From Solirubrobacterales bacterium (lineage in GTDB: Bacteria > Actinomycetota > Thermoleophilia > Solirubrobacterales > 70-9), in NCBI GenBank assembly GCA_035573435.1, contig DATMZR010000012.1, positions 231,068 through 295,067 of the forward strand: a stretch of 64,000 nucleotides of DNA, given 5' to 3'. Shown here in pieces: positions 40,479 to 48,540 of this stretch. The position numbers were made by a program, and so were the translations under genes. The notes under the pieces were generated by a model. It had not been told where the DNA came from. It searched no databases and worked only from the letters and a program-made list of their open reading frames with translations. The first letter of the stretch is position 1, and every line of letters begins with the position of its first letter.

Positions 40479-41560
40479 GCGCGAGCCAGTTCGTCGACTG
40501 GGGACTGGCCGAGCGTGTGGCCCTGGCGGTTGGGGGCAACGATGATGGGCCGGGTCTCTTCGACCAGGAGGCCTTGGACTCCGCCTGCACCGAGGCAACG
40601 GCCCTGGCGCTCGACTACTCGCGTCTAAGTCCCGACGGCAAGCTGCCACGACCGGAGTTGGTCGATCGCGCGGAGTGGACGCGGCTCGGCCTACGAACGC
40701 TGCGGGAGCTCTCGGAGGGGCTCGAGCGCCAGATCGCCGACGGGCTCTCGTTCCCCGGCCCGCTCGGGAGCATTGCCCGCTCGCTGGCAGGTCGGGCCGC
40801 CGGCGCCGAAGCCGGGATCGCAGTCGGCTACGGGTCGCGCAAGGTGCTCGGACAGTACGACGTCGCGCTTGTGCCGACGGAGCGGCAACCGCGACTCGTC
40901 TTCGTGGGCGCCAACCTCGCCGCCGCACAACTCGAGCTGGGCGGGGATACGGGCGTCTTCCTGCGCTGGATAGCGGTTCACGAGAGCACGCACGCGATTC
41001 AGTTCGCCTCCGTACCCTGGCTCCGGCCGCATCTGGGTGCCCTCATCGAGCAGCTCGTAGGCGGCGCTTCGACGCGGCTCGACCAGGGCTCGCTCCGGGC
41101 GCTGGCGCGCCGGCTGCTCCACAGCGACCCTCGCGCCGCGGTTCGCACCATCCTGCGCGGCGACCTCGCGCGCCTGCTTGCGGGGCCCGAGCAGCGCGCC
41201 ACACTCGATCGCCTCCAGGCGGCGATGTCGGTGATCGAAGGCCATGCCGAGCACGTCATGGACGCCGCCCCTCGCGACCTCGATCCAGGTTACGCCCGCC
41301 TTCGCGGGCGGCTCGAGGCCCGGCGAACGAGCCGGAGCGGACTGGGTGAAGTGATCCTGAGGATCCTGGGGCTGGAGCTCAAGCTTCGCCAGTACCGGGT
41401 GGGCAAGAGCTTCTGTGACACCGTCGTTGCGGAGGCGGGAATCGAGGGGCTGAACCGAGCCTGGCGCGAGTCCGAAGCGCTGCCGACCCTCCCCGAGCTC
41501 GAGCAACCCCGCGCGTGGCTTGCCCGGGTCGGGGCCACCTCGCCCGCCCGCGCCGCCTAG
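40475..41560 (+). CDS. DUF2342 zinc-dependent metalloprotease-like protein
   Basis: 361 residues of the actinobacterial DUF2342 family, sometimes annotated as F420-biosynthesis-associated. FVDWGLAERVA opens the protein, and the zincin motif HESTH is at 169-173 (WIAVHESTHAIQFASVPWLRPHLGAL), followed by the downstream acidic ligand region MSVIEGHAEHVMDAAP and a C-terminal KLRQYRVGKSFC. Protease activity is predicted from the motif, not shown for the family. The GTG start overlaps the previous TGA, so it is coupled to the phosphatase. Confidence 0.88.
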   Translation: MSASQFVDWGLAERVALAVGGNDDGPGLFDQEALDSACTEATALALDYSRLSPDGKLPRPELVDRAEWTRLGLRTLRELSEGLERQIADGLSFPGPLGSIARSLAGRAAGAEAGIAVGYGSRKVLGQYDVALVPTERQPRLVFVGANLAAAQLELGGDTGVFLRWIAVHESTHAIQFASVPWLRPHLGALIEQLVGGASTRLDQGSLRALARRLLHSDPRAAVRTILRGDLARLLAGPEQRATLDRLQAAMSVIEGHAEHVMDAAPRDLDPGYARLRGRLEARRTSRSGLGEVILRILGLELKLRQYRVGKSFCDTVVAEAGIEGLNRAWRESEALPTLPELEQPRAWLARVGATSPARAA

Positions 41561-41602
41561 ACGGCGCTGTAACCAGGGGGACTGCCTCGGGTACAAACAC
41601 CT

Positions 41603-41640
41603 GTTCGGGTTGATAGACTCGAACAACCTTAGAAATAAGG
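41603..41640 (+). promoter_or_regulatory. AT-rich structured region before the basic protein gene
   Basis: GTTCG...CGAAC (41603-41624 region) and a perfect CCTTA-GAAA-TAAGG hairpin with a GNRA tetraloop (41627-41640) lie 48-86 nt upstream of the ATG at 41689. TTGATA at 41610-41615 could be a -35 element. This is the likely promoter and leader; the exact elements are uncertain. Confidence 0.35.
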
Positions 41641-41688
41641 ACATCCGAGAGGCAAACAAGACCCACCCGAGGGGGATTCACGAAACAT

Positions 41689-42174
41689 ATGTCAGCCAAC
41701 GGCAATACCCAGGCCAGGGCCACCACCACGGCCGGCCGCACACAGAGCACGGGACGCGGCCGCAGTGACGGCGCCGCGCGCCGCCCGACTCAGACAGCCC
41801 GCAGCGGCAGCGTCGCGTACGCGCGGCAGACCGCCGAACGAACCGTCGACGTTCCAGTCGGAGCGGCGCTGAGCGTGGCCGACCGCGTGACCGAGATCGT
41901 CGAGCCATTCACCGCGCGCCAAAGCGCCGAGCGCGAGCTGAAGAGCATCCGCACGCGGGTCGAGCGGGACCTGAACAGGTTCGAGCGACGCGGTGCCAGC
42001 GTGCGTCGCAAGGCGAGAACGCGTGTGCGGCAGACCCGCAACCGGGTGGAGCGCGAGCTCAGGCAGCGGCGCCGCAGCGTCCGGACCACGGTGAAGCGGA
42101 ATCGCGTCAAGGCCGAGGATGGCCTGAAGCGCGCCCAGACCACCGTCACAGAGCGCGTCTCGACGCTGGTCTAA
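41689..42174 (+). CDS. Highly basic protein of unknown function (possible DNA/RNA- or envelope-binding)
   Basis: 161 residues, very rich in arginine, threonine and alanine. The N-terminal 45 residues are disordered-looking (SANGNTQARATTTAGRT); the middle SVADRVTEIVEPFTARQSAERELKSIRTRVERDLNRFERRGAS is helical and amphipathic; the C-terminal 60 residues are a long arginine-rich helix. The layout resembles histone-like or heparin-binding-hemagglutinin-like proteins of actinobacteria, but I cannot assign a family. It stands alone between its own leader and a terminator, suggesting strong independent expression. GAGGGGG lies about 13 nt before the ATG. Confidence 0.72.
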   Translation: MSANGNTQARATTTAGRTQSTGRGRSDGAARRPTQTARSGSVAYARQTAERTVDVPVGAALSVADRVTEIVEPFTARQSAERELKSIRTRVERDLNRFERRGASVRRKARTRVRQTRNRVERELRQRRRSVRTTVKRNRVKAEDGLKRAQTTVTERVSTLV

Positions 42175-42183
42175 ACGCTTAGC

Positions 42184-42214
42184 CCGGGTTCGCCTCGAGA
42201 GGTGGCGAGCCCGG
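42184..42214 (+). terminator. Hairpin 10 nt after the basic-protein stop
   Basis: CCGGGTTCGCC pairs with GGCGAGCCCGG around a 9-nt loop (11 bp with one G-T). No T-run follows, which is common for terminators in high-GC actinobacteria. Confidence 0.5.
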
Positions 42215-42235
42215 AGGGAGCTGTCCGCGGGGGAG

Positions 42236-42337
42236 GTCGCCGCATCGCGGCGGCACGGGGGCCTTGCCCCCTATCTCGCGGGCAGACACAGCAACCTCTC
42301 CTCCCAAGGATCGACCGGCCCCAGTGGCCGGTCGATC
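42236..42337 (+). promoter_or_regulatory. Three further hairpins leading into mrp
   Basis: After the terminator come GTCGCCGC-ATC-GCGGCGGC (42236-42254), GGGGGC-CTT-GCCCCC (42257-42271) and a perfect 12-bp stem GATCGACCGGCC/GGCCGGTCGATC (42309-42337). The last ends 23 nt before the mrp ATG. They may be extra terminators, a structured leader or repeat remnants. GACAAT 8 nt before the ATG could be a -10 box. Confidence 0.4.
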
Positions 42338-42360
42338 TGCGCCTGCGACAATCAAGCTGA

Positions 42361-43527
42361 ATGGCACAGCCCACCAAGGAACAGATCACACAAGCTCTGA
42401 CCGCGGTCATCGACCCGGAGCTTCGGCGATCGATCGTCGATCTGGGAATGGTCCGCTCGATCGAGGTTGGCGATCGAGGCGAGGTCGCGGTGGTGGTCTC
42501 GCTGACCACCCCAGGGTGCCCGATTCGCTCGCACTTCCAGCAGGCAGTCACCGAGCAGGTGAGCCGCCTCGATGGCGTCTCGGGTGTGGTGGTGGACTTC
42601 GACGTCCTCTCTAACGAGGAGAAGGGCCGACTTCAGCAGACGCTCGGCCGTCAGCGCCTGCCCCAGGGCGCGCTGGCCCAGGTCAAGAACATCGTCTGCG
42701 TCGCCTCCGGCAAGGGAGGAGTGGGCAAGTCGACCATGACCGCCAACCTGGCCGCGGCTCTGGCGGCGGACGGCAGCGCCAGCGGAGCCCTCGATTGCGA
42801 CGTCTACGGCTACTCGATCCCTCGCATGCTCGGCGTCAACCGCAAGCCCGAGGTCAACGCGGAACGAAAGATCGTGCCTCTGGGGGGCCCGGCCGGCGTC
42901 AAGGTGATGTCGATCGGCTTCTTCCTGGAGGACAACGCGGCCGTCGTGTGGCGCGGCCCGATGCTCCACAAGGCGATCCAGCAGTTCCTCGAGGATGTGG
43001 ACTGGGGCGAGCTCGACTATCTGCTGCTCGACCTTCCGCCCGGTACGGGCGACGTCTCGATGACGCTGGCTCAGCTCCTTCCCCAGGCCAAGGTATTGGT
43101 CGTGACCACACCCCAGCCGGCGGCCCAGACTGTCGCCCGCCGCGCCGCCGAGATGGCGGGCAAGGTGGACCTCGAGCTGCTCGGGGTGATCGAGAACATG
43201 TCCGCCTTCACGGCGCCCGACGGCCAGCGCTTCACGATCTTCGGCGAGGGAGGCGGCCAACTCCTCGCGGACGAGCTGGACGTGCCCCTGATCGGCAAGG
43301 TGCCGCTCAGCGAGGCTCTCCGTGAGCACGCAGACGCGGGAGCCCCGCTCGTCCTCGAGAACCCCGACGCCCCGGCCGCCCAGGCAATCCGCGACGCGGC
43401 GCGGGGCATCGTCGCCGCCACGCCGCACGAGCTACCGGTGATGCAGGCGCCACCGGCCGCAGCAGTCGCTCAAGCGCCCGTTGGGGGCACTGAGCTGCCG
43501 GTTATTTCGAGTAGTACCCCGAGTTGA
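42361..43527 (+). CDS. mrp: Mrp/NBP35-family Fe-S cluster carrier ATPase
   Basis: 388 residues. N-terminal MIP18/DUF59 domain (TAVIDPELRRSIVDLGMVRSIEV, TTPGCPIRSHF) and a deviant Walker A ASGKGGVGKS at 115-124, then DCDVYGYSIPRMLG, WRGPMLHKAIQQFL, DYLLLDLPPGTGDVSMTL and VIENMSAF. These ATPases transfer Fe-S clusters to apoproteins. The C-terminal CPxCG pair that binds the bridging cluster in many homologues is absent: the corresponding stretch reads FTAPDGQRFTIFGEGGG. It converges on, and overlaps by 26 nt, a ferredoxin gene, which suits an Fe-S setting. Confidence 0.9.
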   Translation: MAQPTKEQITQALTAVIDPELRRSIVDLGMVRSIEVGDRGEVAVVVSLTTPGCPIRSHFQQAVTEQVSRLDGVSGVVVDFDVLSNEEKGRLQQTLGRQRLPQGALAQVKNIVCVASGKGGVGKSTMTANLAAALAADGSASGALDCDVYGYSIPRMLGVNRKPEVNAERKIVPLGGPAGVKVMSIGFFLEDNAAVVWRGPMLHKAIQQFLEDVDWGELDYLLLDLPPGTGDVSMTLAQLLPQAKVLVVTTPQPAAQTVARRAAEMAGKVDLELLGVIENMSAFTAPDGQRFTIFGEGGGQLLADELDVPLIGKVPLSEALREHADAGAPLVLENPDAPAAQAIRDAARGIVAATPHELPVMQAPPAAAVAQAPVGGTELPVISSSTPS

Positions 43528-43774
43528 TCTCGATGTACTTGGCCCACTCGTCGGGCAGCTGATCCTCGGCGAAGCAGGCGTCCACCGGGCAGGCCTCAAC
43601 GCAGGCGTCGCAGTCGATGCACTCGTCGGGGTCGATATAGAGCTGCTCGACCCCCTCGTAGTCGGGCTCGTCGGGCGTCGGATGGATGCAGTCGACGGGA
43701 CATACCTCCACGCACGAGTTGTCCTTGGTCCCGATGCAGGGCTCTGCGATCACGTAGGCCACGAGGGTCGGCAT
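43502..43774 (-). CDS. fdxA: Seven-iron ferredoxin
   Basis: 90 residues. The spacing C-x7-C-x3-CP (CIGTKDNSCVEVCPVDCI) followed by CIDCDACVEACPVDAC gives one [3Fe-4S] and one [4Fe-4S] cluster, as in FdxA. Low-potential electron carrier, partner unknown. The ATG at 43774 (MPTLVAYVIAEPC) is the usual family start; an upstream GTG would add four residues. Its last 26 nt overlap the mrp end. Confidence 0.93.
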   Translation of the reverse strand: MPTLVAYVIAEPCIGTKDNSCVEVCPVDCIHPTPDEPDYEGVEQLYIDPDECIDCDACVEACPVDACFAEDQLPDEWAKYIEINSGYYSK

Positions 43775-43842
43775 TGTAGTGACCACCCCCCTGTCGTCTG
43801 CCGAGTGGGCAGGTGCCGGGGCGTGGATAGAGTCCAGCGCCG

Positions 43843-44733
43843 ATGATCCTGCTAACCGGGGCGAGCGGAACCGTGGGCAGGGCGCTCCTCCCGCTCCTGC
43901 TCGACGCGGGTCACGACGTGCGAGCGCTGGTGCGCGACCCGCGGGGCCTCGGCCGCCACCGGGTCGACGTGCAGATCGCGCTCGGGGACCTGGCGCGCCT
44001 CGGCGACCGGCATCTGCAGCGTCAAGCGCTGCGCGGAGCGCACACGGTGATCCACTTGGCCGCGGCGATCCGCGACGAGCCCCATGCCCGGGTGGAGGAG
44101 CTGAACGGCCTGGCCACAGCGCGCCTCTTGCGCGCCGCCGAGCGGGCCGGGGTGGGCCGCTTCGTGTTCTTCTCCGCGCTGGGCGCGAGCGCGTTTCAGC
44201 GGACCCGCTTCTTCCGGGCCAAGGCAGCCGCCGAGGAGGCGGTGGCAGCCTCGCCGCTCGAGACGGTGATCTTCGCGCCCTCGATCGTGTACGACCCCGG
44301 GGACCGCTGGGTGCGCCTTTTGAACCGGCTGGCGCTGCTTCCCGTGATCCCGATCTCCGGCTCGGGGCGATCTGCCTACCAACCGATCTGGGCGACGGAC
44401 GTGGCGCGGTGCGTGATCTCGGCGCTCGACCGCCACGAACCGCACGCCCGCTACGAGCTCGGCGGCCCGGAGGTGCTCAGCTATGACGAGATCGCCCTCG
44501 CCATCGCCCGCGCCGCGGGGCGGGAGCGCCCGCTCGTGCACGTGCCGCTCGGCCTGGTCCACCTGAGCCTGGTCTTCCTGCGCCGAGTGTTCGGCGACGC
44601 GGTGTTCGCCACCTGGGAGGAGACCGAGCTGATGGAGGTCCCCATGACCACCGGGCGGGGCACGACCGATGCGCAGAGCCTTGGCGTGGATCCTCTGCCG
44701 CTTCACGAGGTGCTGAGCAGCGCCGCCTCGTAG
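43843..44733 (+). CDS. NAD(P)H-binding SDR-family protein (NDUFA9-like)
   Basis: 296 residues. Rossmann start MILLTGASGTVGRALLPLLLDAGHDVRALVRDP, then VIHLAAAIRD and SALGASAFQRTRFFRAKAAAEEAV, with no classical YxxxK; this is the atypical/extended SDR pattern of the NDUFA9-like group. ELGGPEVLSYDEIALAIARAAGRER and a C-terminal hydrophobic helix (VPLGLVHLSLVFLRRVFG) follow. It may act on quinone- or lipid-related substrates; unknown. TAGAGT sits 9 nt before the ATG. Confidence 0.82.
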   Translation: MILLTGASGTVGRALLPLLLDAGHDVRALVRDPRGLGRHRVDVQIALGDLARLGDRHLQRQALRGAHTVIHLAAAIRDEPHARVEELNGLATARLLRAAERAGVGRFVFFSALGASAFQRTRFFRAKAAAEEAVAASPLETVIFAPSIVYDPGDRWVRLLNRLALLPVIPISGSGRSAYQPIWATDVARCVISALDRHEPHARYELGGPEVLSYDEIALAIARAAGRERPLVHVPLGLVHLSLVFLRRVFGDAVFATWEETELMEVPMTTGRGTTDAQSLGVDPLPLHEVLSSAAS

Positions 44734-44747
44734 GGGCACGCAGACGC

Positions 44748-44774
44748 GAAGGGCCCGGCATGGCCGGGCCCTTC
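44748..44774. terminator. Bidirectional terminator between the SDR gene and groEL
   Basis: GAAGGGCCCGGC-ATG-GCCGGGCCCTTC is a perfect 12-bp stem with a 3-nt loop, placed 14 nt after the SDR stop and 26 nt after the groEL stop on the other strand. It could serve both convergent genes. Confidence 0.75.
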
Positions 44775-44800
44775 ACACCGCTTCCTGAGAGGCGGACTGG

Positions 44801-46429
44801 CTACATCATCCCGCCCATGTCGGGCATGCCAGCGCCGGCGCCGGCGCCATCCTTCTCGGGTGGCTCCGCCACGATCGCCTCCGTCGTGAGGATGTTCTTG
44901 GCGATCGAGGCTGCGTTCTGCAGCGCGGACCGCGTGACCATCGTCGGGTCGATGACGCCGTCCTTGATCAGGTCGCCGTACTCACCGCTCTCCGCGTTCA
45001 GGCCCTCGCCCGGCTTCATGCCGCGCACCTTGTCGATCACCACCGAGCCCTCGAACCCGGAGTTGTCGGCGATCTGACGGAGCGGCTCCTCGAGCGCGCG
45101 GCGGACGATCTCCGCCCCGGTGCTCTCGTCGCCGTCGGTCTGGCCGCTGTCGATCGCGTCCTGGGCGTTCACCAGCGCCACGCCGCCGCCCGGAACGATG
45201 CCCTCCTCGAGCGCCGCCCGGGTCGCCTGCAGCGCGTCCTCGACGCGATGCTTCTTCTCCTTCATCTCGGTCTCGGTGGCAGCGCCGACCTTGACCACGG
45301 CAACACCGCCGGCGAGCTTCGCCAGCCGCTCCTGGAGCTTCTCGTGGTCGAAGTCCGAGTCCGTGGACTCGATCTCGGAACGGATCTGGTTGATCCGCCC
45401 CTCAATCTGCTGCTTCTCGCCGGCTCCGTCGATGATCGTGGTCGTGTCCTTGTCGACAACGACGCGGCGGGCCTTGCCGAGCTGGGAGACCTGCGTGTTC
45501 TCGAGCTTCAGCCCCATCTCCTCGGTGATCACCTCGCCGCCGGTGAGGATCGCGATGTCCTCGAGCATGCGCTTGCGGCGATCGCCGAACCCGGGCGCCT
45601 TCACCGCAACGCCGGTGAATGTCCCGCGGAGCTTGTTGACGACCAGGGTGGCCAACGACTCACCCTCGACGTCCTCGGCGACCACGACCAGCGGCTTGCC
45701 GCTCTGCATCACCTGCTCCAGCAGGGGCAGCATGTCGCGCACGGAGCCGATCTTCTGGTTCGCGATCAGGATGTACGGCTCGTCGAGCACTGCCTCCATG
45801 CGGTCCTGGTCGGTGATCATGTACGGCGAGACGTAGCCCTTGTCGAACTGCATCCCCTCGGTGAACTCGAGCTCCATGCCGAAGGTCTGGCCTTCCTCGA
45901 CGTTCACGACTCCGTCCTTGCCGACCTTCTCGATCGCGTCCGCGATCACATTGCCGATCTCGTCGTCGGCAGCCGAGATCGCCGCCACGCGGGCGATCTG
46001 GTCCTTCCCGGCGATCTCCCGCGACTGCTTGTCGCGCAGGTTCTCAACCACCTGATCGACGGCCTTCTCGATCCCGCGCCGCAGCGCCAACGGGTTGGCG
46101 CCGGCGGCAACGTTCCGAAGGCCCGAGCGCACCATCGTCTGGGCCAGCAAGGTGGCCGTCGTGGTGCCGTCGCCGGCCACGTCGTTGGTCGCCGTCGCGA
46201 CCTCGCGCACCAGCTGCGCGCCCTGATTCTCGAACACGTCCTCGATCTCGATCTCGCGCGCGATCGTGACGCCGTCATTGGTGATCGTCGGGGCGCCGAA
46301 CTTCTTGTCGAGCACCACGTAGCGCCCCTTCGGGCCGAGGGTCACCTTGACCGCGTTCGCGACGGCGTCAACGCCGTCTTGAAGCGCGGTCCGCGCGTCG
46401 GCCGCGTACTTGAGCTCCTTGTGAGCCAT
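44801..46429 (-). CDS. groEL: Chaperonin GroEL (Hsp60)
   Basis: Forms the 14-mer folding chamber with GroES. 542 residues: [61 protein letters not shown] N-terminus with the ATP-binding [11 protein letters not shown], signature [15 protein letters not shown] in the C-terminal part, and the flexible GM-rich tail [13 protein letters not shown]. All regions look intact. It is the second gene of the groESL operon, 43 nt after groES, under the CIRCE element. Confidence 0.98.
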   Translation of the reverse strand: MAHKELKYAADARTALQDGVDAVANAVKVTLGPKGRYVVLDKKFGAPTITNDGVTIAREIEIEDVFENQGAQLVREVATATNDVAGDGTTTATLLAQTMVRSGLRNVAAGANPLALRRGIEKAVDQVVENLRDKQSREIAGKDQIARVAAISAADDEIGNVIADAIEKVGKDGVVNVEEGQTFGMELEFTEGMQFDKGYVSPYMITDQDRMEAVLDEPYILIANQKIGSVRDMLPLLEQVMQSGKPLVVVAEDVEGESLATLVVNKLRGTFTGVAVKAPGFGDRRKRMLEDIAILTGGEVITEEMGLKLENTQVSQLGKARRVVVDKDTTTIIDGAGEKQQIEGRINQIRSEIESTDSDFDHEKLQERLAKLAGGVAVVKVGAATETEMKEKKHRVEDALQATRAALEEGIVPGGGVALVNAQDAIDSGQTDGDESTGAEIVRRALEEPLRQIADNSGFEGSVVIDKVRGMKPGEGLNAESGEYGDLIKDGVIDPTMVTRSALQNAASIAKNILTTEAIVAEPPEKDGAGAGAGMPDMGGMM

Positions 46430-46472
46430 CTGTCTTCGTTCCTCCTTGTCGTTCTAAGTAAGTCTTGCCGGG

Positions 46473-46754
46473 CTAGAGAACCTTGGCCAGGACGTCCGAC
46501 TCGCGGAGGACGAGCAAATCGTCCTGTCCCGGCACCTCGGTGCCCCCGTACTTGCTGTACAGGACCTCGTCGCCCTCGCTCACGTCGAGCGGGCGGCGCT
46601 TGCCGTCCTCGATCGGACCGTCGCCGACCGCGACCACCTTGCCCTTCTGGGGCTTCTCCTTGGCGGTGTCGGGGAGCACCAGGCCACTCGCGGTGGTCTC
46701 CTCCTCTTCGATCGCCTGGACGATCAACCGATCGCCGAGGGGCTTTAGCTTCAT
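46473..46754 (-). CDS. groES: Co-chaperonin GroES (Hsp10)
   Basis: 93 residues, standard Cpn10: [45 protein letters not shown], with the mobile loop [10 protein letters not shown] that docks on GroEL, and [12 protein letters not shown]. This is the canonical copy; a divergent relative is at 20813-21172. First gene of the groESL operon. Confidence 0.97.
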   Translation of the reverse strand: MKLKPLGDRLIVQAIEEEETTASGLVLPDTAKEKPQKGKVVAVGDGPIEDGKRRPLDVSEGDEVLYSKYGGTEVPGQDDLLVLRESDVLAKVL

Positions 46755-46806
46755 TCGTCTATTACCTCCGTCTGCAAGTGGTTCCAGTTGTGCAGTGGTG
46801 CACTCC

Positions 46807-46833
46807 CTGGCACTCTACACAGGAGAGTGCCAA
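46807..46833 (-). promoter_or_regulatory. CIRCE element, HrcA operator
   Basis: TGGCACTC-N9-GAGTGCCA (arms 46808-46815 and 46825-46832) matches the CIRCE consensus TTAGCACTC-N9-GAGTGCTAA, 53-78 nt upstream of groES. HrcA repression relieved by heat shock is expected; hrcA itself is not in this window. Confidence 0.92.
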
Positions 46834-46885
46834 GGTGTTGGTCCCAGTGTAGCCGCCCGCCTCAGTGCGTCAACGATCTGAGTCA

Positions 46886-46903
46886 CGTCGACTCAAATCG
46901 ACG
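46886..46903 (-). terminator. Possible terminator after the SRPBCC gene
   Basis: CGTCGA-N6-TCGACG lies 16 nt beyond the stop of the SRPBCC gene and before the groESL promoter. The stem is only 6 bp and has no T-run. Confidence 0.35.
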
Positions 46904-46918
46904 CGCTTGCGATCGCGG

Positions 46919-47404
46919 TCAGTCGGAGACCAGGAGGCGGCAGCCGAGCAGCTCGGCAAGGCCCTCGCCGCCGTTTCGCATCACCCAATCGTGGTTCCAC
47001 TCGAACACTGGACGGGCGATCGGCGCCAACAGGTTCATCCACGGCTTGGTCGTGTGGACGTTCCACTCGTAGACGACGGCCGTCACCGGGTTGTTGCCGA
47101 CGCCGTCCTCCTCGAACAGACGCCAGCGCCCCACCCCGGCCAGCTCTCCCTTGGCCTCCCCTTCCAACAGGTGCGGCCTATCGACCAGGGTGGTGGTCAT
47201 CTCGAAGTCCAGGTCGTAAGGGAGCCTCGAGCGCCAGGTGTAGCGCTCAACCTGGCCGACGCCTGCCTCGTCGCCCTCGGCGAGGGTCTCGGAGGCGACC
47301 ACGCCGCGCCACCACTGCGGCCAGCGCTCCGACTCCCAGATCGCGTCCCAGACCCGCTCGCGGGGGGCCTCCAGGCACCAGGTGGTGAGAAACTCGTACT
47401 GCAT
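46919..47404 (-). CDS. SRPBCC (START/cyclase-like) family protein
   Basis: 161 residues. EFLTTWCLEAPRERVWDAIWESERWPQWWRGVV is the typical opening of polyketide-cyclase/dehydrase-type SRPBCC proteins, followed by antiparallel strands (VERYTWRSRLPYDLDFEMTTT, GEGVG-like GVGRWRLFEE) and a final long helix. These bind hydrophobic ligands in a cavity. Ligand unknown. The ASCH gene ends 9 nt upstream, so they are probably co-transcribed. Confidence 0.8.
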   Translation of the reverse strand: MQYEFLTTWCLEAPRERVWDAIWESERWPQWWRGVVASETLAEGDEAGVGQVERYTWRSRLPYDLDFEMTTTLVDRPHLLEGEAKGELAGVGRWRLFEEDGVGNNPVTAVVYEWNVHTTKPWMNLLAPIARPVFEWNHDWVMRNGGEGLAELLGCRLLVSD

Positions 47405-47412
47405 TCCGTTGA

Positions 47413-47817
47413 CTAGTTCCGCGACGGGGTTTCGCCGTTGCCGAATTGTTGGCCGGGCGACTCGACCACCTGCGAGAAGCGGATCACGGTCACGGTGTCT
47501 TCGTGGGTGACGTCCGTTCCGTAGATCTGGCGCAGGAAGCCGACCGTCTCGTCGAGCCGGCGGAACTCGGGGTTGTCGTGCTCGATGTCACGGGGGGACA
47601 GGTCGCGCACGCGTTTTACCTCGACGTCGTCGATCACCGCGGTGAAGATCTTCTCTCGCGGGCTGTGCTGATAGCCGACAGTGATCCAGACGATCTGGCC
47701 ACGCTGGTACTTGCGCGACTTATCGCCCAGCCGGATCGTGGCCGTCTTTCGGCCCCGCTTGAGCTGATCGACGAACGCGGGCGAGAAGAAGTTGAGCGCG
47801 AACGGGCCGCCCGTCAT
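47413..47817 (-). CDS. ASCH domain protein
   Basis: 134 residues. The beta-barrel ASCH pattern is visible: LNFFSPAFVDQLKRGRKTATIRLGDKSRKYQRGQIVWITVGY, then VIDDVEVKRVRDLSPRDI and a helix (RLDETVGFLRQIYG). ASCH domains are PUA-like and predicted to bind RNA; some bacterial members hydrolyse modified nucleosides. TAGGCT lies 9 nt before the ATG. Confidence 0.8.
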   Translation of the reverse strand: MTGGPFALNFFSPAFVDQLKRGRKTATIRLGDKSRKYQRGQIVWITVGYQHSPREKIFTAVIDDVEVKRVRDLSPRDIEHDNPEFRRLDETVGFLRQIYGTDVTHEDTVTVIRFSQVVESPGQQFGNGETPSRN

Positions 47818-47853
47818 GGCGATCGCAGCCTAACGGGATTCCAGATGGCCCCG

Positions 47854-48540
47854 CTATTCCGGATAACCCTCGGTGCCGATCAGGGGCACGAAACGGCACG
47901 GGCCGATCACGGTTCGCTCCAGTCCCTGGCCGGTCTTCGGGGCCGCCTCCCCTGCCACCCGCCGGAACACCGTCAGCATGTCGGCCGTGTGCGTGGCGAT
48001 CGGAATCACGAGGCGACCGCCGGGAGCGAGCTGCTCGATCAGCGGCGGGGGCGGCGATGGCGATGTGGCATGGACGGCTATCGTCTCGAAGGGTGCACGG
48101 TCCGGGAGGCCCGCGCTCCCGTCCGCGACCACCGCCTCGACATTGCGGATGCCCATCTCGGCGAGCAGCCCCTGCGCGCCAGCGCACAGCTCCTCAATGC
48201 GCTCGACGGTGATCACCTCGGCGGCCAGCATGGCCAGGACGGCGGCCGAGTAGCCGGAGCCTGTCCCGATCTCCAATACACGTTCCGAGCCCTGCAGCGC
48301 CAGCGCTTCGCAGATGGCGGCCACGATCCAGGGTTGAGAGATCGTTTGACCATGCCCGATTGGCAACGCGGAGTCCGCATAGGAGCGCCTCCGGTAGCGC
48401 TCTGGCACGAACAGCTCCCTGGGGACTGCCGCCATCGCGGCCAGCACGCGCTCGTCGCGAATCCCGCGCCGTCGGAGCTGCCACTCCACCATCTCGGCGC
48501 GCTGGCCGGCGAACTCGGCCGCGCTGGGGATCCGTCGCAT
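47854..48540 (-). CDS. pcm: Protein-L-isoaspartate O-methyltransferase
   Basis: Repairs isoaspartyl residues in aged proteins using SAM. 228 residues: MVEWQLRRRGIRDERVLAAMAAVPRELFVPE, the PCMT signature YADSALPIGHGQTISQPWIVA, SAM motif I VLEIGTGSGYSAAVLA, and LAPGGRLVIPI. Complete and normal length. Its start overlaps the stop of the Crp/Fnr gene by 4 nt, so it is translated with that regulator. Confidence 0.93.
   Translation of the reverse strand: MRRIPSAAEFAGQRAEMVEWQLRRRGIRDERVLAAMAAVPRELFVPERYRRRSYADSALPIGHGQTISQPWIVAAICEALALQGSERVLEIGTGSGYSAAVLAMLAAEVITVERIEELCAGAQGLLAEMGIRNVEAVVADGSAGLPDRAPFETIAVHATSPSPPPPLIEQLAPGGRLVIPIATHTADMLTVFRRVAGEAAPKTGQGLERTVIGPCRFVPLIGTEGYPE

Noticed and set aside
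41600..41630. LexA/SOS box upstream of the basic protein
   Set aside because: The arms are GTTCG then CGAAC, the reverse order of the CGAAC-N4-GTTCG consensus, and the spacing is too long.
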